Assembly (NCBI GenBank): GCA_034190875.2
Contig: CM067343.1
Location: 33,283,936-33,347,935, forward strand
Source of the DNA: Urechis unicinctus
Taxonomy: Eukaryota; Annelida; Polychaeta; Xenopneusta; Urechidae
Reading direction: 5' to 3'
DNA: 64,000 nt
The notes under the pieces are model-generated. The model had not been told where the DNA came from. It saw only the letters and a list, made by a program, of their open reading frames with translations, and did not search any database. Both the position numbers and the translations under genes were made by a program. Shown here piece by piece: positions 18,061 through 30,052 of the stretch (position 1 is the stretch's first letter; the number at the start of each line of letters is the position of its first letter).

Positions 18061-20871
18061 ATCAGTTTAAAATTCACAAAAGACCACGCATTTTTGCGCA
18101 GCGCATAACCTAAGCCAATCTGTAGTATGCAAAAATCAATTTACATTATAGCCATAACTATATTTCGGTTAATTGTTTTGTTGCACTCACATTATGGTAT
18201 TTGCTGAACTACTTCTCAGGTAAACTGGTACGCTGGCGGTAATTTGATTCGCAATGGCCATATAAGCATGAATAATCCGCGAGGTGATGCCTATTATAAT
18301 ATATCAATGTATATAAGATGAAGAGCTAATACCAATTATTATTATTTGGATCGAAGTACCACCATTATAAGCAATCCTTTGTTATTTAACGCTTGCTGCT
18401 ATGCTTCAATTTAGATTCCAGCTGGTCGCAGCATAATATTTGCAGCATATACGGGAATGAATACAATGTCATTATGATACACTTGTCTTGAAAAAATCAC
18501 TCTTGTTTACAAAAGTGATAACCACTTTTTCACTGTACAAAATGTCCCAATAAGAACTTGTTTAAGACAAATTAATGTCAGTCGCATGAAGCAACCAATT
18601 AGCCTGTATCTAACAGAACTCCAAAGATTACATTTTTTATACGTATTGCCATTACAAAGACAATTACTGGTATTTCATAGTAACCATGAATATGTATTAG
18701 TATCAGTTTTAAAACTTTTTATCGGTTTGCAGTATGTTCTTTTCATGTTTGGTTCATCAGATATTTTGTGATAATCGGGATTCAGCAGTTAATCCAACTC
18801 AGTCAGGACTAGAATGGATGGCACTAGGAAAGATACTTCAAGAAATTTAACAGCTGGCTTATTACACTTTGTTTTTGTTTTTTCTTAATTAATATCCTGC
18901 AAGGTAAAACTTGTCCCATAAAACTAAAAACACAATCTTACAGTCGCAAGAAGGGTAAACTCTAACCGGATAACAATTTCTAAGCTAAGCAGACTGAGAT
19001 TGGTGAAAGATTTACCTTGCAAAGCAGACCAGGATAATTGAGAGCATAGTTTTTCGGAGCAAACTGGATCAAAAAAGCCGTGGAAAGCCTCTGTGTAGAA
19101 GATTTGGGCATTGTTTGATAGCATTATGATGTCCCTTCACAATGTCTTTTTTGTGATAACTTTTTTCCAATTCCATAGCACAACTAGTATTTTAGTTATT
19201 TACAGAACAATTTTATAGAAAAAAGTAAACATCTAACTTCGATTTGCAAATCCAAGCAGCTTCACTCGTTGATGCCTTTTGGATACCATGTTGCATTTTT
19301 TATTAGAGGATTAGCTTTGTTAAAATTATTCTGCTAATGCGTTTACAAAAATGGATTTCTAAATATATATTCATACACGTCGTCATCAAGCTGGGTGAAC
19401 CATGAATTCATAAAAAAAATTAAACCATATAATGTCAGCTCGACCGGTGGAGCTCCCTTATCTGTATTGCCTTAGACCTCCTGTCTGGTGGCGAGTCCGT
19501 GCTACCTCTCATGAATATGGTAAGAATAGCAGTTGGGAGAATATTCCGGGAACATTTGTTCCCTTATCCGTAAGCATCTCTCACTGCAAGAGCCGTGTCA
19601 AAACATTCCGGTCCAAAAAGCTCGCTTCACAAAAACGGGTTGGATGTCGGACATGGCCAATCTGCCCCTGTTTGCGCTCTTGAAATATCCATTACTTTCG
19701 CAATTTCTTCTCCCGAGGAAAACTGAATAATCGAGAGTTACATGAAGAAATGTACAAACCAGTCGCATCCACGCAACACTCCGGCATGACTGATCCAAAC
19801 TAAGCGAGGTATGAATTCTGCAGAAGCTGAATTGGCCGGCTGAACCTGGGTTCATCCTTACTCGTCAATTCCGGGTAACCTAGGTTCATGAACAAAACAC
19901 GACGTCCCTCTAAAAAACGATAAATATCTCGTTAAAATTCAGACACCATTTGATCCGCAGTTATTCGTTCTACCTTTATATACAAATCATATTTTATGTT
20001 TCATCATAGGCACTTTAAATATGTAATAGTGGCGTTGTAATTACCTTGTTAATGAACCAGACTTGCTTGTTGGATCGAGATAGTGCATTAGATACGTTAT
20101 GATTTATTCCTGTAACTTCAGCCAAGGAACAACCACGGCGTGATTGCGGAACAAAGTGTATCCGCACACAGAGGTCTGTGCGCTGTGAGATCAACCTAAC
20201 AGTAATATACGTGCTTGACGGTTCCATGAGGCTGGGGCGGAATGTTTGGTGATGGGGAGTGACTGTCGATGCGGCACCTAGTGGCTACAGCACCTAATGA
20301 GGTGCCGTAATGGTTATGTCAAAGAAGATAAGGGAAACAGTTATAACTGTGATATATTAGCCGTACTTTAAGGAATGAAATAATTTCACGCTCATTCTAA
20401 AAACAATTTAGAAAACTTAAGCACGAAATTTGGCCTTTTCACAAGTTCGGTAGTGTTCCGTTTTGGTGAGAGAATAAGTTACTGTGTGTTGAATTGATGC
20501 GCGATATGGTGTAAAATACAGATCAATCTAAACTAACGTTAATGGCTTCTCATCACAGGCAGCAACAATGTAAGCACTTAAATACTTTGCCCCTTGTGAC
20601 GCGCGCACCGCCCACTGCTAGATAAACCGCCTGTTGTATAACAGCCTGGGGGGAATGGAAAGTGACGTATGCCTGTCATCAACCCAAGCTCTTTTGGAAT
20701 CGTTTGTTAACATCAACTCTAATCGTGGTACGTGCAATGCATAATGCACAGATCTTTGCAACGTGCGACAATTTGCTAATAACAGCTATCATGACTGACG
20801 CCGAGCAGACTTTGTCTTGGACAGTAGCACAGAACCCATTCTGGTGGTCTATGGTAATGATTCGGGACAAA
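18061..20871. other. No gene recognised
   Basis: Short open frames on both strands near 19.43-19.86 kb overlap each other and have no recognisable domain. TGAACC(T/C)(A/G)GGTTCA-like palindromic phrases occur twice near 19,840-19,890. Confidence 0.4.
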
Positions 20872-21106
20872 CTATATATATATTTATAGAGAGAGAGAGA
20901 TAATATATATATATATAGAGATATATTCTATATATATATAGATAGATAGAGATGAGATATATATATATAGAGAGAGAGATATATAGAGATATAGATATTA
21001 TAGATATATGTAGATTATATATATACATATAGCATATATATACATCATCTATATACGTTTAGATATATATACATATATAGCATATATATAAATATATATA
21101 TATATA

Positions 21107-21173
<67 letters not shown>

Positions 21174-21174
21174 A
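20872..21174. repeat. Complex (TA)n / GATA-rich microsatellite
   Basis: A 5' part mixes TA with GA/GATA-like and ATAG phrases. A 3' part (about 21,083-21,170) is nearly pure TA. This pattern suggests repeated slippage from a TA core. Confidence 0.93.
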
Positions 21175-24000
21175 GTATTGCTGATCATAGCTAATATCAT
21201 GAAGCATTGAGCATACCCATGAGAACGCCATATGGCTGATTGAATAAGGCACCGACAACCCAACACATTGCACCGCCCTGCCTTTATATTCTGTGAAACA
21301 ATCACTATACGTAAATCCATATTCCATTATCTCTTCATGCTGCTATTCTGAAACTTTCTTGTTGGTTATTTATGCCGAACACTGCAATATAAAACCTAAA
21401 ACATTCACATTCAGTTGCAGAGAATGTTACAGTGTCTCACATTCATATCTGTCCCAATATTGATAGTTTGTGACTGTCAAATAGGCTGCAATACATTGCA
21501 ATGATAATCGAACAAAGTATTCCGGTGCAGTAGGATTGTATCACCCTTGGTCATGGCAAACACCCATCGTCCTATAATCAGACCTCTGCAGATTGCGCAT
21601 TCATTACCTGTCACTGCCGTGGTGGCCTTTGATAATGAACATGATGGATGATAAGCTTTGTCATAAGTTCACAATCTATAACGGCAGATTGTGTGATGTT
21701 TAAGGGTTGGCTGTAATCTTCCCGTTGCCCCTTAATGTAGTACTTCTGCTTCTTATTAGCCCACTCAAAACCCGGTAGTATCGTGGCGAGCTAGCCTAAT
21801 GGAATGAAGTCGACTTCATTATCCGGATGTCTCCTATCAACCTGAGACATACAGGGTGCGTGATCAAGGATGAGAAGAGATATTGACGCAGGAATGACAC
21901 TGACGGCGGCTCTGAATCTGCAACACAAAGAAGTAATGGAATGCAATCTGTTCGCAGCATGTTCCCATTTAACAGGCACTTAATGCTATAGATAGTTGAA
22001 ACTTAGCATCAATGCATGTGTAGAATAGATGTGGCGAAGTCATCTTGTTCAAGTTAGTATACTAAAACGGTTACAGTTGCGTCGCATGGTAATGGCATTG
22101 TTTCCGCAAAGACAGCGGAAATGTAGCGGGAACTTCATGGGAGTAAAGTGCATTTTATGTGTCGCAAATATTTCCTATACGTTTTAATTTTAGATCTGCG
22201 GTCAACCTTGTTGGTCAAATATGTAAATTCTGAGTAGTGAAGATTTTTGTCTTTGTAAACAAGATTTGATTTACACGTCTGACGCTCGGTCATTCGATAC
22301 GTGTGAAATATAATGCAAAATATGAAGCTAGATGTGTGACATAAGATGATGATCAGAGACTTTGTTTAGCTAAATACCATTGAGTTGATGGTCTGTATGC
22401 CGTTGTGTCATTTCCAGCAGCATCTGGAGAGTTCGCTGCGCTAGAGCTACCTTAACAAGTAGCTTCCAAATATTGGAATAAGGACGGTAATTGATACGTT
22501 TAAGTCAGCATCAACTTCATAAATCACATTTTGCTGTCCAAAATGCTTCACTACTCTCTATGGTTTCAGTCATACAAAGTGATATTGCAGACACATTGAT
22601 CTTGCAACTCTGCTGGTGACGCGTTTGGTCGCCTTCAAAGGCAATAACACAATGAAATAGAATAACGGGCGATGGATTAAAAAGCAAATTTTGGTTGATA
22701 CCTATTGTATTGAGTGTCGTTAACTAGCACGAAATCATGCAAGTTCGATTATGAGAATTCCCTTCGGAACTGACTATTATCAAACTTATGAGAGCCTCCT
22801 TAAAACCCTTATTATCAAACAGTGGTTCCAATCAGCAGTTGTGTCACACATTCAGTTAATGGCATCAGAACGAAACTGTGTCTTTCTTAACCATCTTTGC
22901 AAGTGCACCTACCGGCTTCATGATAATTGAAAGTGAAGACATATAAGTTACAAATTGTCATACATGAGAAATAGCATATGATTGAAAATCTTGCCCATAT
23001 TATCTACAATCATTGTAATATGTGGAATGTTTTTCAATAGGCATGCAGGTGAAAACCCGCAATAGTGGACAGGCCGGGGTTACTAACAGTATCAAGTTTA
23101 TAGTTTTATAAAAATAGAAGCATAGCCTATGCTCTTTGGTAAGGTGAAATAAAAGCATTTCACTATGTTGATGCAAGCAATGTCGCCCCGTCTTATCTAT
23201 TCTTCGTGCTGTGTTGGTATCATCCTCTTTTCAACTATGCATACTCAAGAAATAGATTTGCTGAGGACAACCCTTTGGGTTATCTCCAATAAAACAGTGT
23301 ATTAGAGGGATGAACCGTCACTTAATCTAATGTTCTATACAACATGACTTTCAAATATATTAGTCCAATCAACTTGACTCGTAAACTCTCTTAGACAACG
23401 GAAGTCTGCTGCCTGTTAGCTAGAGCGCTTGGGGGAGACTTCTGAAACGATCTCGAATTATATACTCACACGGTAAATGGAGCTCTTTGGTTTATATTAC
23501 TGCATATCATCCTCAGTCGACATAATAAGGTCCCTAATATTCTTACCTATATCTAACATTGTTGGCAAAGTCTTGAATAAATGAATTATCTTATTTAAAC
23601 GCATTTGTTGGTCCAGAATAAGTCTGTTATTACCTATTATCTTACAGTTGTGTTGGCAACAGTAGCCAGATCATGGATTGCAATAATTTGAATTATCATA
23701 TTCCACTTATGAGCCTCATCTGGTCTGTTACCATTGTTGATCACAGTCTCAATAGGATAACATGTGGGATAAGTCATTCAAGCTGTTTTCTTGTTAAAGA
23801 CAAATATGTTTCAGCTCGCTCCTATACCTCCGCGTTATAGAAACATGCTCTGTTTCAATACATTTAGTGATAAAAAGCATGGAATAAAACAGTATCCATC
23901 TTGTGAGTGTATCCCTTATGTTCAATCCGCACCCATATTTGAGATATTTCAACGCGACTGGTAAGCATTGACTTTCGTTTATGAAACAAAACAGAAACAT
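21175..24000. other. No gene recognised
   Basis: About 2.8 kb with only short open frames and no repeat copy recognised elsewhere in the window. Confidence 0.4.
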
Positions 24001-24875
24001 ATACCTTCACACACAATCATACAAAACGATGTCATCCTAATAGCAGCGGATGTTGTCAATACGTATTGCAAGTTGTGATAAAGTTTGCAAAGCATAGCAT
24101 GCAGACGCTATCGTGGTATCACCTCAACGCCGTGGATAGCATACGGATCGCTTCGTCTCTGGTGAATATCTTACTATACGCCTGATATCCCAACAGAAGT
24201 GCATCCTTTACAGTGCTCCATCCAATATTACCGTTCTGAAGATGCAGGTGAAATGCTTATTAAGCGAGCAGACACATCTATAAACAATCACAGCTACTAA
24301 CAACTGGGAAATCTGAATCCAACAGATGGGTCTCCAAGCGCGTCAATAGTTATTTACTGCAGCAGATCAATATGGCGAGCACAATGACGTCACATACAGC
24401 ACTCGCTTTATCAGAATGGGTCTCTTTTAATGACAGACTGGTAGTTAATTATAAGCGTGATCGATGAGAAGGTATTCTCCTTATCATCATTGTATTGTTG
24501 TGTACTAATGGTATGGATTGCGATATTCCTGAAACGATGATGATTGTATGGCCATGACGAAAGGCAAGATGCTAAGACTTGGATTTCGGAATTATTCCAA
24601 CAGCAAGGAAAACATAATATCCAGTGCATGCAACCTTCACATTTTCATTGCATTACACCAACAGTAATAACAACACGAACCCAACGCGATGCATCATAAA
24701 ATGTCACGCTGGCATATCGAATAAAATATCCATTATGCACAATGACAAATGATACATCACGCAATAAAAACATTTATATATCTAATTCTATATGATCAAT
24801 CATCCGCAATGAATGGAGGTGCTTTGAATTGACAGAATAATTGATGATTTATATCCATTTTTCATTAAGAAATTA
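24001..24875 (+). repeat. Dispersed repeat family R3, copy 1
   Basis: Diverged direct copy of 48811-49505. Shared blocks in order are a (G/C)ATCCT(A/C)CTAATA(A/G)CAGC block, CATGCAGA, ACAGCA(A)GGAAAA, GCATGC(A/G)ACCTTCACAT, GATACATCA(C/T)GCAAT(A/G)AAAACAT and ATTAATTGATGATTTATAT-like ends. Similarity is stronger in the 3' 300 bases. No coding domain. Class unknown. Confidence 0.65.
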
Positions 24876-26346
24876 ATCGGGCACATGTTAGCTCAAGAAC
24901 GAGTTTTGGAAATGTACGGCAGCTGAATCGAATGATATATTTACTTTGATGCTTATCTAAATGTTTAGCCACACAGTCAACTCACTTTAGTCAGAATCAA
25001 CTATGAAGATAATCATGAAATTGCGTAATATCTATTTTGATAATAGACTTCAAATAATGCATCGATGGGTGTATGATTTATTACATATTAACTCCCACAA
25101 GCTAAATACTTTTTCGGCAACAAAATGGTCCGATGTTTTGCTCGATCATATGTCGTCAGTCAACAACCAAGAAATGACAATATCTCAACTCTTTTGTTTA
25201 GAGCATTCTCACTATAACATTGTGAGGTCTCTTTTGTGTCCGCCTCAGCACATCCATTCCTCTCGTTGTTAAGAAGTGCGGCGTTTTGTCGATTATATTT
25301 TATTTTGACTGCGTCGGCCGTTTGCGCAAATTTATCATATCGAAGCTTCCACTTTGATTATGAAACATGTTGTTATGTGATGATTGATCAATTCAGGAGG
25401 GAGCTCCCACCTTTGCTGGATATTGCATCCTGTGTTATGATAAAAATTCCCAGAGGTACTTAAATGCAAATTTTAAATACATATATACACTTGTGAGAGG
25501 ATAGAAATCAAGATTGTGGTAGGAAGAGAGGTTTATCATTGTCTGTTCTTGCTTGGAAATATATTCGACAAATATGACAGTGTTGCATGTTCTAAACCGA
25601 CGATAGGGGTGCAAACGTGGTCTTCATCTGCGACTTTCCAGCATTATAATCCTTCTTTGTACTGCATCGTCCTCATAAGCGCAAGTCAATCCAAGATAGG
25701 TCGGACATATCAGGTGTCTATAAGTCGTCCTCCATTGAATGATTCAAATGTCGAGAATTATTGGAGAGTTCTTTGTACGCAACCGCAATTAGGGATAATC
25801 TAACAGAAACGTCTCAATTCATATTCGTTTAGGCCGGACTGGTTGTGGAGGGGCGGTGTTAGTTGCGCATACTGCCCCGGCAGAACGCAAACACGCCTGA
25901 TGTAGCAGCAATGATATCCTTATTTCAATATTCAATGTCAATGTTGATAGTTACCGGCCTATTACACTGTAGCGATCGAGCATGTATGTCACAACCAGCT
26001 ATCATATGCCACCTAGTCATGATAAAAATAATGCATTATGAAGTAGACTAAATGATTTCATTAGACAGAACAGGATTATGACTGAGCTGATCACGAATGA
26101 CAATCTTCTGCCTCATCAAGCAGGATAATTCGGCTTAACATTGGAAACACCGTGATGGATACGCAATTTAACTGCTATTGCAACACTGTCAATTTACCAG
26201 TGAAAGCAAATATACTTCATGAGCAATGTATGTGACACACCCAGTTATTTGGTCTTGTATTCCAGTAAATCGGATAAATATAATTGATTCTACCCCATAC
26301 AAATGTAAGACATGTCACTGAGTTATAGGCATGATAAAGTGCTGAT
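24876..26346. other. No gene recognised
   Basis: Three short plus-strand open frames (25003-25272, 25236-25463, 25516-25803) follow one another, but they share no splice logic or recognisable domain. Confidence 0.35.
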
Positions 26347-26592
26347 TAGAGTACCACACATACGATCCTGCTGATTAGCATTAGAACCGGCTCATTAGGA
26401 GTACCAGGCATTCTAACCTGGTGATTAAGAGCACCAGGCTTTAAAACCTGCTTATTAGAAGCATCAGGCAGTATAATCTGCTGATCAGGAGTACCAGGCA
26501 TCATAACCTGCTGATTCGGAGTATCAGGCATTAGAACCTGCTGATTACGAGTACCAGGCATTCGAAACCGCTGATTACGAGTACCAGGCATA
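26347..26592 (-). repeat. 30-bp minisatellite, 8 copies
   Basis: Eight diverged units of the form CTGATTACGAGTACCAGGCATTAGAACCTG. Because 30 is a multiple of three, the minus strand stays open and reads as a 10-residue repeat around MPGTRNQQVL. There is no signal peptide, no flanking exon and no sign of selection that can be judged by eye, so it is annotated as a minisatellite only. Confidence 0.93.
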
Positions 26593-27194
26593 CTATGTTT
26601 ATTTCAATGCGTTGCACAAATGTATTTCCTGACAATACCACGGCACCACAGCATAACATGCACTTCGCAGTTTTTGCTGTAAAAAGATTATAGGATCATT
26701 CCACAGTAATGAGGACACCATCTATCAAGTTGCTGATAATATCCTCACACTTACTATTTTAGACAGTTAATATATCAAGGTTTTTCCTGGATATTTAACA
26801 AATCAAGGTTTTTTATGGGTATGAAGTATAATTATGTAAGGATTGAGTCACAGATGGGACAAATATTAAAATCCAATAAACACAGAATGTAACAGTTTTT
26901 CAGTATTTTAGCTTTACTGACATATCGAATTTGCCACTTACCTTTTATTGGTGGTGAAAATTTTTCAACCATTTTTATGCAATTTATTTTTTGAATGTCC
27001 CCTCTGTGACAATTTGGACCCAAAAAGTTTTTTTTTGAGACGGACTGTTTTGGACACCAGTGGAAAAAAAATATGCATTGAGCATATTAGTGAATGGAAC
27101 TGCTTTTTATCCTAAGTTTTTAGTGAAATATGTTTTTCACCTTTGGATGAGAGTAAGCAGCAAACTACTTCTTCAACACCCTAGGTCATATTAT
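26593..27194. other. Non-coding, short inverted phrase at 26,848
   Basis: Contains GTCACAGATGGGACAAAT near 26,848, whose near reverse complement is at about 27,900-27,917. Otherwise no feature. Confidence 0.35.
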
Positions 27195-27420
27195 GATGAA
27201 AATGAACTTACACCTTCCTGGTGTATTTACAAGGTGAGAACAAATCCTCTCACTCCCTTCTGATGTGTGTCCAATGTGTGTAAAAATGCTCTCACAAATG
27301 TCTGGTTCGTTTAAAGTGCATGAAAACCATCTCACACCCCTCTGGTGAGTATCTAAGTCGTATGAAAATCATCTCACACCTCTCTGACGTGTGTACACAG
27401 TGTGAGAAAATGCTGTCAAT
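27195..27420 (+). repeat. 42-bp minisatellite, about 5 copies
   Basis: Units of 42 bases carry phrases such as GTGTGTAAAAATGCTCTCAC, CATCTCACACCCCTCTGGTG and GAAAATGCTGTC. The units are diverged and no frame is open through all of them. Confidence 0.8.
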
Positions 27421-28474
27421 CATATTTGCCCCAAAAGGGAACATTGAGGACACAACCAATTAACTCCCTACTGGCTGGAAAGAGTACAAGCCATTACCAG
27501 GCCTTAATCCATTACACCTTACGAAACCAGTAATCCACACCACCATTGCCTATTCTAGAAATTCGACTTTCACTTGTCCTGAAAAAAAGAAAGTTGCAAC
27601 CGCGAGATAAGTTTCTAAGAATGTCCCTGTTCGTGGTGACTTTTTGTATATTCGGCTCCAGAGTGGGCCTGTCACGAGATATTGCTTAGGCCAGGTGGAG
27701 GAGGTATTGAAGACTGAGCTGAAGGTGTCCTTTTTGGGAGCTGTATGATAGAAGAACATCATTTTGGCTCAACACAGTATCCCTGATATATTCCGTGTTC
27801 TGTAAATCATAAACAAATCAAGTTCATTATAACATTAGTACGAATATTCATTGTATACATACAAAGAATTACAAAGGATTATATTAAAATTAACAGTGGA
27901 CAAATGTCCCATCTGCGACATGAATCGATGTCTCGTCTGTAACAGGTCTATTTACCATTTTATAAAAACCAAGATGCATTCGGCAAATTTAAATGCCTTT
28001 TTATCAAGCTAACCATTCAAGATAACATAAAAGGTAAAAAGTTTGCAGTAATTGCCAAAAGTTTGCAGAGTTTTCGTTCTGCTCACATATGAAATCACAA
28101 AAGCTGGATTAGGATTGCGCTTGTAAACTATACGTTCGGAAACTATGCTAGTGCAACATGGTCTAGTGTTAGTGCTAGTGGTCTTGCCGTGTGACAATGG
28201 TATAGGTAAGCGATTGATTGGAATGTATATCATTATTATGGTCTGCATCATTCAAAACACTGCCACGTAGTAAGTGTCGCAACAAATGCTGCCTAGGTTA
28301 TTTATGGACAAAACAAAGCTCCTTTGTCCTGAATTGCCATCTGTTCACTAGTATTGTGATAATTTAATGCGACATCCAAGCGTACCAAATACATCGCAAC
28401 GAGACGTTGCAGATTTCATAATGCCGTTAAGCTTAATTATAATACAAACTGTAGGCGTGGCATTGGCTGAGCGT
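27421..28474. other. No gene recognised
   Basis: Short open frames only. Confidence 0.4.
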
Positions 28475-29280
28475 ATAACATGGTATCTAGACAGACAACC
28501 ATTATATCATAGCATCTATATGACAGCCATTATATCATGGCATCTACCTGGACATGCTGTTGCGCTGCGACAACTCCTGTCAGTTACATAGATCCGTATG
28601 TACAGCACTGAAACCAATGTTCAATGTGCTATGAAACCATGCTGCTTTCAAGTCAGCTTTCAGCAGTGAATCCTAATAATCTGCCTGTATTCCACACTTT
28701 TTGCATTGTTTTTTTCTCTCCTGATATATGCCAGAGAAAACCATTTAACCCGTCGTGTATTGCCTCACGTACATTCATTAGTGTCTGGGTATAGGTTAGC
28801 TGTATAAAGGGATTCATTTTTCTAGAACCGGTGGGGATTTTTATGGCTAGCTTGAATTTAACTCCGAACTAACAACCCAGGCTTCACTGTCCAATTCATT
28901 GCACTGCAACGTTTAAAGTCGTATTATGGCGGCGCTTGAAGTGACGCCCCATGACGTATCTAATGGTGACGTGACACCCCCGATGACGTACCTAATGGTG
29001 ACGCTTGATGTGACACCCCATGACGTACTTTATGAATGTGTTGTCAAAATAAATGCTGAATGTGAATGCTGAATGTGAATGAAGACACATAACATAAACA
29101 GTGACATGATGTGTCGTGTTCCCCTGTGCCTACCTTTGGTTATCATTAACGTACAACATGTTGAATGTCATCAAAGGGGAATGATGCTAAGGCCTGAACA
29201 TTGTAGGCGACTTGTGTGTTCTATAATGCACTATTGTTGTTCTTCGCCAACACCAATTACTGTCGATGAAGCTATTGTCG
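28475..29280 (+). repeat. Dispersed repeat family R2, copy 2
   Basis: Direct diverged partner of 17041-18060 (shared blocks listed there). It carries about three 29-bp units instead of eight, but has its own internal tandem of a GACGTGACACCCC phrase at 28,920-29,033. Confidence 0.7.
28920..29033 (+). repeat. Approx. 37-bp tandem repeat, 3 copies
   Basis: Three units contain TGACACCCC(C)ATGACGTAC and CTAATGGTGACG. The same GACGTGGCACC phrase is dispersed rather than tandem in the partner repeat at 17.6-17.8 kb. Confidence 0.75.
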
Positions 29281-29411
29281 GTTTTTAGTCCATACAAAGC
29301 CATATGTGTTTGTGCAGAGCATGAAGTGAATGTGTTGAATACAAAATAACACTACATACAATCCATAACTAATTCACCTAATTCACATCTCTCACTGACT
29401 TGTCGTCAGAT

Positions 29412-29600
29412 GGACAGAAGACAATTAGTAACGTACAAACAGAAGATTAAAACGCATAACTTGTACCCTAGATATCTCTATAAAAACACCATACCCGAAG
29501 ACTGTGATCTTAACGCGATCTCATGATTCAATGACTCTCGGCGATCCCTTCTGAGTCTTGCACTGCCTCATTCTATGTTAGCACACTATGCACTATTTGA
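29412..29600 (+). repeat. Dispersed repeat family R1, copy 2
   Basis: Diverged direct copy of 11572-11760. It lies only about 130 bases after an R2 copy. The two families may therefore be parts of one longer element of which 11.6 kb retains only the 3' part. Confidence 0.65.
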
Positions 29601-30052
29601 TGCGTTAATTAATTCATGCATCCACTCATATGTGTGTTGTCAGTATAAAGTATGAGTACTGAGTGCAAGCAAATCATAGGGCAAATACTCTCAACATTTA
29701 TGTATTTATCTAACATAACATGATCTAATATCTGCTCTGTGTAAGCCTTTGTGATGGCTGACATCAACAGTGGGTATACGCTGCACTGGGATGCGGTCAT
29801 TATGAATTAAGTTTGTTGTAGTGCGGCTGTCACCATGCTTCAATATTTGAACGCGAGAAAAAGCTGTAGAATTAATGTATGCTATTACGTTAGGCACTGT
29901 TCATATGCAATAGTCGTATTACAAATCTCATAGAACTGCATTGTGCATGAATTCTTCAGATTATTGTGATGACTTGTTTCGACGTAAAAAGAAGCAAAAC
30001 TAGAATTTCCAAACAATTATCAATTTATGGTTTGCTGGGTTTAGTTTAGTTT
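29601..30052. other. No feature recognised
   Basis: AT-rich, leading into the satellite through a TTAGTTTAGTTTAGTATGT stretch. Confidence 0.4.
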
